A program made the translations under genes and the position numbers. Of a DNA stretch of 64,000 nucleotides, positions 38,178-46,468 are shown one piece after another. Under the pieces are notes generated by a model that worked only from the letters and a program-made list of their open reading frames with translations, was not told the origin of the DNA and searched no databases. Position 1 is the stretch's first letter. The number at the start of each line of letters is the position of its first letter. This DNA comes from Halobacillus salinarum (lineage in GTDB: Bacteria; Bacillota; Bacilli; Bacillales; Halobacillaceae): contig NZ_CP095073.1 in NCBI RefSeq assembly GCF_022919095.1, positions 372,001 through 436,000 of the forward strand. The letters run 5' to 3'.

Positions 38178-38231
38178 AAACAAGCATCATTCCTCTGCTC
38201 CCGTTTGGAGCGAAGGAAATAATGCTTGTTC
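38178..38231 (-). terminator. terminator after SPOCS-like paralogue 4
   Basis: AACAAGCAT(C)ATTCC and its partner ending ATGCTTGTT form a long imperfect stem; on the minus strand the tail is TTTATATTT. Confidence 0.7.
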
Positions 38232-38247
38232 TCAAGGATTTTTTAGT

Positions 38248-39051
38248 TTACTTTTTCAACCCGTTCGCTGGAGCATCCAGCGCTTCAATCACAACTTGCT
38301 GGTTTTGCAGCACTTTAATCGTAAAAGTTAAGAACATTTTCTCTACGATATTGTAGAAATATCCTTCTTCAAATGGAGCGTTTCCAGGTAACGGAACACG
38401 ATCCACTGCCTCATCATATTCTGTGATATTACTACTGATAATTTCACAGTAAGGAAATTGATTGTAGTACTGGGTACTATTCTGGTGGAATTGGGAAAGA
38501 TCGCTTGAAAGCAGCTGTTCTTTCTCAGGGTACCCAGGACCTAATTCTTGTGCCCGGAAGAAATCAAATTCATTCCTGCTGTTGTACACCGGCAATTGCG
38601 GCGGCTGCAGGAAGCTTCCAGACAACACAGTCGTCACACATTCAAATGGAACATCCACTGTCAATGAGCGAAGACTGGAGGATACACAGGCATCAGACGC
38701 TCCTGGATCCGGAGTCGCATATTGGATGTTTTTGCGGACAAACCCTCTTAGGAAGAGCTGGTAGTCTCCAGCTGCAAACGGATCGTCTGAATCTGCAGTT
38801 CCAGGAAGCAGCAGTCTGCATTGGACAATTTTCACACGTTTCTTGACGTCCTTAATTTCCAGTACTGGTTCAGGAAATTGAATGTTCGCAGACAAGCTGG
38901 AATTCACCGTTAATTCTGCAAGCGTAACCGGTAATCTAGTGATTAGAGCCGGGTTTGCAGGAGTTGTAATTACATCATCCACAGGCGTGTTCACGCACTG
39001 CTCCACAGATGCAGAAAGGTTAGTATTCACACAATGTTGGTCTTTTTTCAT
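38248..39051 (-). CDS. SPOCS/DUF3794-like spore-coat-type protein, paralogue 4
   Basis: The 267-residue protein is the closest relative of paralogue 3: ANIQFPEPVLEIKDVKKRVKIVQC, LFLRGFVRKNIQYATPD, PFEEGYFYNIVEKM and TIKVLQNQQVVIEA. It lacks membrane segments. The ATG has AGGAGGG at good spacing. A perfect CATANNNTA element upstream (39084-39092) suggests sigma-K-type expression in the mother cell, fitting a coat or exosporium role. Confidence 0.78.
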   Translation of the reverse strand: MKKDQHCVNTNLSASVEQCVNTPVDDVITTPANPALITRLPVTLAELTVNSSLSANIQFPEPVLEIKDVKKRVKIVQCRLLLPGTADSDDPFAAGDYQLFLRGFVRKNIQYATPDPGASDACVSSSLRSLTVDVPFECVTTVLSGSFLQPPQLPVYNSRNEFDFFRAQELGPGYPEKEQLLSSDLSQFHQNSTQYYNQFPYCEIISSNITEYDEAVDRVPLPGNAPFEEGYFYNIVEKMFLTFTIKVLQNQQVVIEALDAPANGLKK

Positions 39052-39083
39052 TAATTAACCCTCCTTTTTTATAAGGTACACTT

Positions 39084-39092
39084 TATCCTATG
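39084..39092 (-). promoter_or_regulatory. possible sigma-K/E -10 element
   Basis: CATAGGATA on the minus strand matches the sigma-K -10 consensus CATANNNTA, 33 bases before the paralogue 4 start. No convincing AC -35 is seen, so the assignment is tentative. Confidence 0.35.
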
Positions 39093-39244
39093 CAGTTTTT
39101 AATAGAGAGCATAGATGAATGAGACAGTATATCAGTGGAATTTTGTACAAGGAATCACCATTTTTTCGTTTTTGTAAATCACAAATAGGTACGTGCACAG
39201 GAGCCCAGAAGGTGCATACGATTCACATAGAGGAGGTAGGGAGA

Positions 39245-40438
39245 ATGGATAGAAAAAACTTTATTGCTGCCGATATAGGAAACAGCTGGTATAAGATCTT
39301 GGCGTCAGACAGCGGAGTCATTAACGAGTACCAAATCCCGAATGCCATTGCACTTTTCGACGAAGAGTTTTATGAACAGCCTTACGACGAAGAAGATGTC
39401 GAGCTTGAAGAGAACTTGATCGTTGAAGTGAAAAGTCCGGCCATCGTGGATAAGCGGGAAATTTACTACATCGGAAAAGGCGCCACAAGACAGCGGAATG
39501 TCAGCTTAACGTCGTTTAATAATCAGAAGGCGGAAGAAGACCGCACGTTTATCCTCCTGTTCGGTATGGCCGCCTATCACGCCTTGTTAGACAATCCCGG
39601 CGAGACCGATATCGATTATAAAATCGCTCAATTAGCCGTTTCGCTGCCTACGACACAGTATAAACAGAAGAAGCTGAAGCTGAAGGAGCAGTTAGTCGGC
39701 ACTCATACCGTCATGTTTCATAAAGTGCCTGGACTTGATCAGGGCAAGGACATTGCTGTAAACATTCATATTGAAGATGTGATCGTCGGAGCCGAAGGGG
39801 CTTGTGCCTACATCGGCATGACGCGTGACCTTGAAACGTTGGAAATTACCGATGATGCACTCGTCAAAGATACACAAAAAGGCATCCTTATCGGGGACTT
39901 AGGCGGAGACTCGGTGGATTTCGTCGGTATTAAAAACAATAAGCCGGTCGCTTCCGTAGAGGGGGAACCATTCGGCATCAACCAGTTCCTTGATATCATT
40001 ATCCAGAAGGTCAGTAAAAATGAACTGTACAAATTCGATTCGCGGGCGGAGCTGGAAGAAAAATTAGCAGCCGGCCAGCCGGAATGGTATGTGGAGCCTT
40101 TTGCCGGGGTGAGAAAAGACATCAGCAAATACATTCTTCCCCAGCTGAAGTCCATGGCTATCAAATATTTGGAGTTGTTTGACCGGGTGAGAAACAGCTC
40201 CAGTGAAATTAAAGGAGCGGCCAGGTATGTGGCGGTCGGCGGCGCAGCCAAGCTTGCCCAGCGGCAGATTCAGGAGGCTGCGGTCAAATGGCGGGACAAA
40301 GGCCGTCCAATTGAATTAATGTTCCCTGAAGATCTTGATAAATTGAACGTCACCGGGCTGCTCATCCTTGCCCAGCTGCACGATCTTAAGAAGAAGCATG
40401 CGCAGGAAGCTAACGGGCTCGCCGCTGCTAAAGGGTGA
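39245..40438 (+). CDS. ParM/Alp7A-like actin-family ATPase
   Basis: The 397-residue protein has the actin/Hsp70 fold features: phosphate-1 loop FIAADIGNSWYKI at the N terminus, phosphate-2 loop ILIGDLGGDSVDFVGI (about 219-234), and the adenosine motif AVGGAAKL (about 350). Relatives polymerise with ATP and push plasmid copies apart. The ATG at 39245 is preferred over upstream in-frame starts because AGGTAGGGAG precedes it and the actin fold starts there. It is followed five bases later by a small gene, like parM-parR pairs, but lies among chromosomal spore-type genes; no plasmid functions are nearby. Confidence 0.82.
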   Translation: MDRKNFIAADIGNSWYKILASDSGVINEYQIPNAIALFDEEFYEQPYDEEDVELEENLIVEVKSPAIVDKREIYYIGKGATRQRNVSLTSFNNQKAEEDRTFILLFGMAAYHALLDNPGETDIDYKIAQLAVSLPTTQYKQKKLKLKEQLVGTHTVMFHKVPGLDQGKDIAVNIHIEDVIVGAEGACAYIGMTRDLETLEITDDALVKDTQKGILIGDLGGDSVDFVGIKNNKPVASVEGEPFGINQFLDIIIQKVSKNELYKFDSRAELEEKLAAGQPEWYVEPFAGVRKDISKYILPQLKSMAIKYLELFDRVRNSSSEIKGAARYVAVGGAAKLAQRQIQEAAVKWRDKGRPIELMFPEDLDKLNVTGLLILAQLHDLKKKHAQEANGLAAAKG

Positions 40439-40443
40439 CGGAG

Positions 40444-40818
40444 ATGGCTGAATTCATCGATTACGTCAATCGCGCCGCTGTACCGAAGCTTGAGGAATAT
40501 ATTGATATTAAGACCGGCGATACTCGTCAAATATCACAGGAAGTGCAGGACCAGCTGGACTATCATGCCAAAAACAGCACCCTCATCCATTTACTGTACT
40601 CAGCCCTTGATCATTACTTCAGCAAAGGTCAGCCGTCTGTGAGTACGGATCATCCGGATATTTTTAAAGAATTATCGATCATTAAAGGACTGCTGCAGCA
40701 AGGCGCCTACATCCCGGCTCAGTCGCGGAAGCAGGGGAAACCGTCCCGGGTTACGACAACGCCGCAGTCCTTAAGCATGGAAGAAGTGGAAGAAGTACTG
40801 GAAGCGTTTATCGGGTAA
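40444..40818 (+). CDS. small partner protein of the actin-like ATPase
   Basis: The 124-residue protein is not recognised as a named family. It looks helical and soluble, with a central HPDIFKELSIIKGLLQQG segment, a basic linker (QSRKQGKPSRVTTTPQ) and an acidic C-terminal helix (SMEEVEEVLEAFIG). In parMRC systems the adaptor ParR binds the filament end through its C-terminal helix, so this gene may encode an adaptor; that is inference from position and layout. The ATG at 40444 is nine bases after AAAGG; an in-frame GTG at 40435 overlaps the upstream stop. Confidence 0.7.
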   Translation: MAEFIDYVNRAAVPKLEEYIDIKTGDTRQISQEVQDQLDYHAKNSTLIHLLYSALDHYFSKGQPSVSTDHPDIFKELSIIKGLLQQGAYIPAQSRKQGKPSRVTTTPQSLSMEEVEEVLEAFIG

Positions 40819-40824
40819 ATGAAT

Positions 40825-40900
40825 CCGGGTGTAAGCTGTGTCAGGCTTACACCCGGTTAAAAAAAGCTTTATCCCAGCAGGTAAAGCTTCTTTTTTTTTT
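40825..40900 (+). terminator. tandem terminator after the actin-like pair
   Basis: Two hairpins follow each other: CCGGGTGTAAGC/GCTTACACCCGG (40825-40856) and AAGCTTTA/TAAAGCTT (40863-40889), the second ending in a long T run. Confidence 0.85.
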
Positions 40901-41000
40901 GATTCCATTTTTGTACAATATTTCACAATAAAGGATAAGGAAGGAATTTCCACAGAGTGTATCGAAATAAAAAGATGCATACGGAAAGGAGCGTGGCCGG

Positions 41001-41474
41001 GTGGATATCCGTTTTCAAAAAGCAGGCATGAAATTCAACTTCCGGGCAGTAGGGGTGCTGGTCGAACAGGAGCATGTGCTCGCCCACAAGCTGATTGGAG
41101 AAAACCATTGGTCGCTCCCTGGCGGCGGAGTGGAGCTTGGGGAACCGAGCAGTGAGAGTGTCGTCCGGGAGCTTAAGGAGGAGCTTGGCATTGACGTCAA
41201 GGCGATCCGGATGCCGTGGGTCGTCGAGAATTTTTTTGAATACAAAGGGACGCCTGTCCATGAAATCGGGATGTATTTCCTGCTGGAAACAGAAGAGGAG
41301 CATGTCCGCAAGGGGCCGTTTCTCGGTCTTGAAGGCGATCAGCTCATCTATGAGTGGATCCCGCTTGAGCAATGCGGACAAGTGAATCTCCAGCCCGAAT
41401 TTCTCGCCGCAGAACTAACGAAAATTCCGGAGTCGACGGAACACGTCACTGTTAAGCACCGCGTTTTAAAATAA
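41001..41474 (+). CDS. Nudix hydrolase
   Basis: The 157-residue protein carries a clear Nudix box, GGGVELGEPSSESVVRELKEELG (about 34-56, given here as its key span), with the metal-binding REL-KEEL glutamates. Such enzymes hydrolyse nucleoside diphosphates linked to another group. The substrate is unknown. The GTG start follows AAAGGAG by nine bases. Monocistronic. Confidence 0.9.
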   Translation: MDIRFQKAGMKFNFRAVGVLVEQEHVLAHKLIGENHWSLPGGGVELGEPSSESVVRELKEELGIDVKAIRMPWVVENFFEYKGTPVHEIGMYFLLETEEEHVRKGPFLGLEGDQLIYEWIPLEQCGQVNLQPEFLAAELTKIPESTEHVTVKHRVLK

Positions 41475-41479
41475 GCAGC

Positions 41480-41515
41480 AAAAAGGGCAAATGGAGGGAG
41501 GTTTCCATTTGCCCG
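41480..41515 (-). terminator. terminator of the small membrane protein gene
   Basis: GGGCAAATGGA and TCCATTTGCCC pair around a short loop; on the minus strand the tail is TTTTT. It also follows the plus-strand Nudix gene. Confidence 0.75.
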
Positions 41516-41524
41516 CTGAATTCA

Positions 41525-41734
41525 TTAATGAACTTGGGATGCGTTCTGTGTTTGCACTTTTCTTGATTTCATATATTTAAAGTAAAACATGGCGGCAGCG
41601 CTCATGTGTACGAGATAAAGGACGGCGAAAATATCTTGATGGGACGTTTGCGTATTAAAATATTCAGCGCCCCAGATAAAAGCGGTTAGGAAATAGAAAA
41701 CACTGGCCATTAATGTATGATTTAAAGTTTTCAT
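41525..41734 (-). CDS. small membrane protein of unknown function
   Basis: The 69-residue protein has two predicted helices (about 8-25 and 35-55) and a basic C-terminal tail (KYMKSRKVQTQNASQVH). No family is recognised. The ATG at 41734 is preceded by AAGGAGG at ideal spacing; a longer in-frame reading frame upstream has no ribosome site. Confidence 0.65.
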   Translation of the reverse strand: MKTLNHTLMASVFYFLTAFIWGAEYFNTQTSHQDIFAVLYLVHMSAAAMFYFKYMKSRKVQTQNASQVH

Positions 41735-42023
41735 AGTTTCATATCCTCCTTGAGCAGTGAACTTCGCGTTCCTGGCTGTATTTCTATTATATGAGTTTGT
41801 GCACATCGTAACAAGACGTTTGGAACAAGAGTCACGAAATGTTCAAAAATAGAAAATGGTATCAGATTTTAGCGGGACAGCGGATGGGATAGACTGTTAC
41901 CAATTGACCGGTAAAGCGGGCTCACAGCTTGTCCGAAAGGAAATTCCTTCTTGAAAGGTCTAAAAAATCGCAATAGCTCGTACTACTATAAGAGGAAGAC
42001 AACTTGAAAAGGAGGGGCTGGAC

Positions 42024-43298
42024 TTGAAAAAGACGTTTGTGAAATGGACGTTACTTTTATTTCCGCTCTACGCCCTGCTCATCGGGCTGTATTTATTTTA
42101 CTGGTCCGACTATGGCGTGCCTGCATCCTACCAGGGCACAGCCGCAGACCCGGGCACTTTTATGACGGATAAACAGCTGACACTTAGTGAGAACTATTCC
42201 CGTTATAAGGATTTTCTATTCTTTATCGGCATACCGCTCCAATGGCTCGTGTACATAGGTATCCTCGTATTCGGATGGTCCCGCATCTTTAAGGATTTCG
42301 GCGAGGGTGTTTCCAAATACAAAGCGGTGAAAATACCGATCTACGTACTTCTGCTTTCTTGTGTCACGTGGATCATCAATTTTCCGCTTGACTATATTTC
42401 GCGCAGGCTGTCCTTAAGCTACAACATATCAACGCAGACCTTTCCGAGCTGGATGAAGGATCAATTGATCAGCTTTTGGCTGGATGTCCTGATTATGTCA
42501 TTGCTGATTACGGTTTTGTACGTGTTAATTCAACGGTTTAAAAAGCGGTGGTGGCTGTATGCGTGGATGCTGCTGATTCCGTTCATCGTCTTTCTAATGT
42601 ACGTGCAGCCGGTAGTGATTGACCCGCTTTATAACAATTTTTCCGAGCTGCAGGACAAAGCACTCGAAGATAAAATTCTTGCTCTGGCCGATAAAGCCGA
42701 TATCCCTGCCGATCGAGTCTACGAAGTGAACATGTCGGAGAAAACGAACACGATGAACGCTTACGTGAATGGGATCGGCTCGAACCTACGCATCGTGCTC
42801 TGGGATACGACGTTAAACCGCCTCACGGACAAGGAAGTGCTGTTTATTATGGCGCACGAGATGGGCCATTATGTGAAGCATCATCTCTATTACAATTTGC
42901 TGGGCTCGATCATCGGCGCCTTTTTCGGTCTCTATATTGCCTACCGGCTGCTGCACGTGTTCATTCGCAAATGGGGAGCCGGCTGGGGAGTAAAAAACGA
43001 AGCCGACATCGCTGCCCTGCCTGCTCTGCTGCTTATTTTCTCCCTGCTGTCCTTTGTGGCAAGCCCGATTGAGCTGACGATCTCAAGGGGAGCGGAAAAA
43101 GCAGCCGATGAATACGCGATTCAGCTGCGGGATGACCCGGAGGCTGCGATTGGCTCTTTTCAGGAATTAACCGTCAACAGCTTAAGCGAAGTGAATCCGC
43201 CGTTTCTCGTGAAATACTTACGGTACGGCCACCCGACGATGATGGAACGGATTCATATGCTGGAAATCCATGACGACGACGCTGCAGCTTCTCCTTAG
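42024..43298 (+). CDS. M48-family (Ste24-like) membrane zinc metalloprotease
   Basis: The 424-residue protein has several membrane helices (about 8-25, 68-88, 105-125, 150-172, 180-200, 290-312, 330-350) and the zinc motif HEMGHYVKHH (His278, His282) with a third ligand likely in EKAADEYA. This is the Ste24/CAAX-protease-like layout, acting at the cytoplasmic membrane. The TTG start is accepted because AGGAGGGG lies seven bases upstream. Substrates unknown; quality control of membrane proteins is the usual suggestion. Confidence 0.9.
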   Translation: MKKTFVKWTLLLFPLYALLIGLYLFYWSDYGVPASYQGTAADPGTFMTDKQLTLSENYSRYKDFLFFIGIPLQWLVYIGILVFGWSRIFKDFGEGVSKYKAVKIPIYVLLLSCVTWIINFPLDYISRRLSLSYNISTQTFPSWMKDQLISFWLDVLIMSLLITVLYVLIQRFKKRWWLYAWMLLIPFIVFLMYVQPVVIDPLYNNFSELQDKALEDKILALADKADIPADRVYEVNMSEKTNTMNAYVNGIGSNLRIVLWDTTLNRLTDKEVLFIMAHEMGHYVKHHLYYNLLGSIIGAFFGLYIAYRLLHVFIRKWGAGWGVKNEADIAALPALLLIFSLLSFVASPIELTISRGAEKAADEYAIQLRDDPEAAIGSFQELTVNSLSEVNPPFLVKYLRYGHPTMMERIHMLEIHDDDAAASP

Positions 43299-43315
43299 GG
43301 GGAAGCTGTTTTTTT
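43285..43315 (+). terminator. terminator overlapping the M48 stop codon
   Basis: CAGCTTCTCC/GGGGAAGCTG with a five-base loop is followed by seven T; the 5' arm lies within the last codons. Confidence 0.8.
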
Positions 43316-43387
43316 ATATAAAAAACGTTTGTGAGCAGGCAACTTAGGGAATGTTATTATATCCGATTTGGAAGGAGGAAGAGTCTT

Positions 43388-44389
43388 ATGAATAAGGTTC
43401 AGCTAGGGATGAGCCAGAAAGAAGCCACAAGAATCGGTCTCGGCACATGGGCCATCGGAGGCAGCGGCTGGGGCGGTACAGATAAACAAGAATCGATCCA
43501 GACCATCCAGACCGCCCTGGACAAAGGAATCAACTTCATTGATACAGCGCCCGCCTACGGCCAAGGATTATCGGAAGAAATCATTGGAGAAGCCATCCAG
43601 CAATCCCCAGTAAACCGGGAAGACCTCATCCTTGCGACCAAAGCAGGCATCAACTGGAACAACAGAGGAACCTTCCGGGACAGCCGTCCTGAGCGGCTGG
43701 AGGAAGAACTGGAAGAAAGCTTCCGGCGCCTCGGTACGGATTACATTGATTTATATCAGATCCACTGGCCCGATGATGAAATTGACTTAAAAGAAACGGC
43801 GGCTCAAGTGAAAGAGTTTTATGACAGTGGTAAAATTCTCGCGGTCGGCGTAAGCAATTTTACTCCGGAACAAATGGATGAATGGCGGAAGTATGCGCCG
43901 CTTCATACGTCGCAGATGCAGTTGAATCTGCTTCAGCGTTCGCTCTCCGATTGGTTTGACTACTGCCGTGAGCGTGACATTGTCACGATTTCCTGGGGCT
44001 CGCTTGCGCACGGGATGCTGACAGGAAAATATACGAAGGAAACCAATTTTCCAGATGATGATCTCCGTAGCAGCATTGAGCTTTTCCAAGGATACCGCTA
44101 CCCGAATTACATCGATGCGGTTTCTGAATTAGAAAGGTTCGCCAATGAGCGGGACCGGGATTTAGTCCAGTTGTCCATCCGCTGGCTGCTTGATTCAGAG
44201 CCCGGAACCGACATCGCTCTTTGGGGAGCAAGAAAGCCTGAACAGCTGGAGGGGCTTGAAGGCGCCCGAGACTGGTCGCTTACGAAGGAAGAACTGAGAA
44301 ATATCGATAACCTGCTTGAGCGTCACGTCATTGATTTGAACCAAGGCAGTCTGCGCGAATACGGACCGCCGATGAAGTCAGAAGTATAA
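43388..44389 (+). CDS. aldo/keto reductase
   Basis: The 333-residue NADPH-dependent oxidoreductase (TIM barrel) shows the AKR landmarks: INFIDTAPAYGQGLSEE with catalytic Asp/Tyr, LATKAG with catalytic Lys, and YQIHWPD with His. Length and the GLGTWAIGGSGWGG start recall the AKR11/YhdN-IolS group. The ATG at 43388 follows GGAAGGAGG; an in-frame start at 43331 lies in the upstream hairpin region. Substrate unknown. A weak CCCAGG/CTCTGGG hairpin follows near 44396-44425. Confidence 0.9.
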   Translation: MNKVQLGMSQKEATRIGLGTWAIGGSGWGGTDKQESIQTIQTALDKGINFIDTAPAYGQGLSEEIIGEAIQQSPVNREDLILATKAGINWNNRGTFRDSRPERLEEELEESFRRLGTDYIDLYQIHWPDDEIDLKETAAQVKEFYDSGKILAVGVSNFTPEQMDEWRKYAPLHTSQMQLNLLQRSLSDWFDYCRERDIVTISWGSLAHGMLTGKYTKETNFPDDDLRSSIELFQGYRYPNYIDAVSELERFANERDRDLVQLSIRWLLDSEPGTDIALWGARKPEQLEGLEGARDWSLTKEELRNIDNLLERHVIDLNQGSLREYGPPMKSEV

Positions 44390-44526
44390 AACAACCCCAG
44401 GGTCCGCTTCACAGGCTCTGGGTTCCCTTTGGCATGCGGTGCGGATTCTTCCTCTTACCACCCGCACGGCGTATGATTCCACGAACAAAACTAATAGCCA
44501 TGAACTACGAATAGGAGGGAAGCGAC

Positions 44527-46188
44527 TTGAATGCTCAAACTTTAGTAAAAGGGTATTGGAACAAGCTATGGAAATGGCACCATCAAGCGAAAGACTTAAT
44601 GAAATTCACCGTTACCGGGAACACCGGGAGGCTCTATCAACGAGATGACGCAAATGAAAGCGGTGACACGACAAACGGCGGCCCCGATGATGAAAAACCC
44701 TCGTTTGACACACGTCAGAAAATTGGACTGGTTTTAGGACCGCTCTTATTTGTCCTTATCCTCATCTTTTTTCACCCGGAAGGATTGTCCCAGGCTGCCG
44801 TCTCCATTCTCGCAAGCACAGCTTGGATTGCCACCTGGTGGATTACTGAAGCGATTCCGATCCCGGCGACATCTTTACTGCCGCTTGTTTTGTTTCCGCT
44901 TACAGGCGGGCTGAACGGCGATGCTACGGCTTCGTCTTACGGGGATAACACGATCTTTCTGTTTATGGGCGGTTTCTTAATTGCGCTTGCCATGCAGAAG
45001 TGGAACCTGCACAAACGAATCGCTCTATTTATTATCTCGTCTGTCGGCACGAGCACTGAACGGATCGTGCTCGGCTTTATGATTGCGACCGGCGTCTTAT
45101 CGATGTGGATTTCCAACACAGCCACATCCATGATGATGGTTCCGATCGGGATGGCCGTTATTTACCAGGCCTCCGAGCAGCTGAAAAAAGAAGGAAACGG
45201 CGAAGTGGACCATGCCTCGTTTAATTTTGGAAAAGTCGTCATGATCGGCATTGCCTACAGCGCTTCGATCGGCGGCCTTGCGACGTTAATCGGCACCCCG
45301 CCGAACACGATTTTCAGAGGCGTCGTGGAGAAAACCTACAACATTGAAATCTCTTTTGCCGGCTGGATGGCCTTTGGCGTCCCGCTCGCCCTCATTTTAC
45401 TCGCCCTCGCCTGGGTGTACCTCGTCAAGGTTGCTTTTCCGATGAAGATCAGCAAGCTTCCCGGCGGCCGCGAAGTAATCAAAAAAGAACAGCGTTCGCT
45501 CGGCATCATGGCATCCGAGGAAAAAATCGTCCTCACGGTATTTACCATTACCGCTGTTGCCTGGATTCTGCGCTCGTTTGTCCTGACGAAGATGATTCCA
45601 GATATCAATGATACGCATATCGCGATGACAGCGGCGATTATTTTGTTCATGATTCCTTCGAGAAATAAGAAAGGCGACTTCATTCTTGATTGGGACACGG
45701 CCAAAAGTCTGCCTTGGGGCATTCTGCTCCTGTTCGGCGGCGGTCTTGCGATTGCGGCCGGCTTTGAAGAATCAGGACTTGCCAAGTGGATCGGGGAGCA
45801 GCTGACCGTGCTTCAGGGCGTCAATTTCTTCTTAATTATCGGGATTGTCGTAACCCTCGTCATTTTCCTGACCGAAATTACGTCCAACACGGCAACAGCC
45901 ACGATGATGTTCCCGATTATGGCGTCGCTCGCCTCGGCGATATCGGTTCACCCTTACAGTCTGATGATCGGCGCCGGTGTCGCGGCAAGCTGTGCGTTCA
46001 TGCTGCCGGTGGCAACCCCGCCAAACGCTGTCGTCTTCGGTTCCGGCTACTTGCGGATTCCTGATATGGCGAGAGCAGGCTTTCTATTAAATATCATTGC
46101 GATCGTCATCGTCACACTTGCCATCTACTTTTACCTGCCGGCCGTATGGGGCATTGATTTGACGAGCTTCCCAGATAAGTTTAAATAG
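44527..46188 (+). CDS. SLC13/DASS-family dicarboxylate:sodium symporter
   Basis: The 553-residue transporter has a hydrophilic N-terminal extension of about 70 residues and about eleven membrane segments. Two SNT motifs of the family, which bind sodium and substrate, are present: WISNTATSMMMVPIG (about 195) and ITSNTATATMMFPIM (about 455). It likely imports succinate, malate or fumarate with Na+, similar to S. aureus SdcS. The start is TTG with AGGAGGGAAG upstream. A gap of 137 bases before it shows no clear promoter. Confidence 0.9.
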   Translation: MNAQTLVKGYWNKLWKWHHQAKDLMKFTVTGNTGRLYQRDDANESGDTTNGGPDDEKPSFDTRQKIGLVLGPLLFVLILIFFHPEGLSQAAVSILASTAWIATWWITEAIPIPATSLLPLVLFPLTGGLNGDATASSYGDNTIFLFMGGFLIALAMQKWNLHKRIALFIISSVGTSTERIVLGFMIATGVLSMWISNTATSMMMVPIGMAVIYQASEQLKKEGNGEVDHASFNFGKVVMIGIAYSASIGGLATLIGTPPNTIFRGVVEKTYNIEISFAGWMAFGVPLALILLALAWVYLVKVAFPMKISKLPGGREVIKKEQRSLGIMASEEKIVLTVFTITAVAWILRSFVLTKMIPDINDTHIAMTAAIILFMIPSRNKKGDFILDWDTAKSLPWGILLLFGGGLAIAAGFEESGLAKWIGEQLTVLQGVNFFLIIGIVVTLVIFLTEITSNTATATMMFPIMASLASAISVHPYSLMIGAGVAASCAFMLPVATPPNAVVFGSGYLRIPDMARAGFLLNIIAIVIVTLAIYFYLPAVWGIDLTSFPDKFK

Positions 46189-46250
46189 AGAATGGCTTGC
46201 AGCATAAGAGAAAGTAAGAGATTGCTAAGGACAGCCTGATTGAGGAAATT

Positions 46251-46293
46251 GAAAAGCCCGTATGGCCGTTTCAGCGGCCTGCGGGCTTTTATT
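46251..46293 (+). terminator. terminator after the SLC13 gene
   Basis: AAAAGCCCG and CGGGCTTTT enclose a second inner GGCC/GGCC pairing, ending in a T run. Confidence 0.8.
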
Positions 46294-46396
46294 GCAGTTT
46301 CATTGGAAAACCTGAAGAAGAGCTATTCAAACAAAGCGGCGGAGCATTCAAATACTCGCACCGCCGCGCGAACGACCCTCTCATTCTTGAATATTC

Positions 46397-46410
46397 TGTA
46401 AGCGCTTTAC
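46397..46410 (+). promoter_or_regulatory. cre-like palindrome upstream of the hydroxy-acid oxidase gene
   Basis: TGTAAGCGCTTTAC contains the palindromic core AAGCGCTT of catabolite-responsive elements, with two deviations from the consensus at its 3' end. CcpA control is only a possibility. Confidence 0.3.
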
Positions 46411-46468
46411 TAATTTATGATAAAATAAATCTATAAACCGAGCTACATACCTAAGGAGGAGTGCAAGT

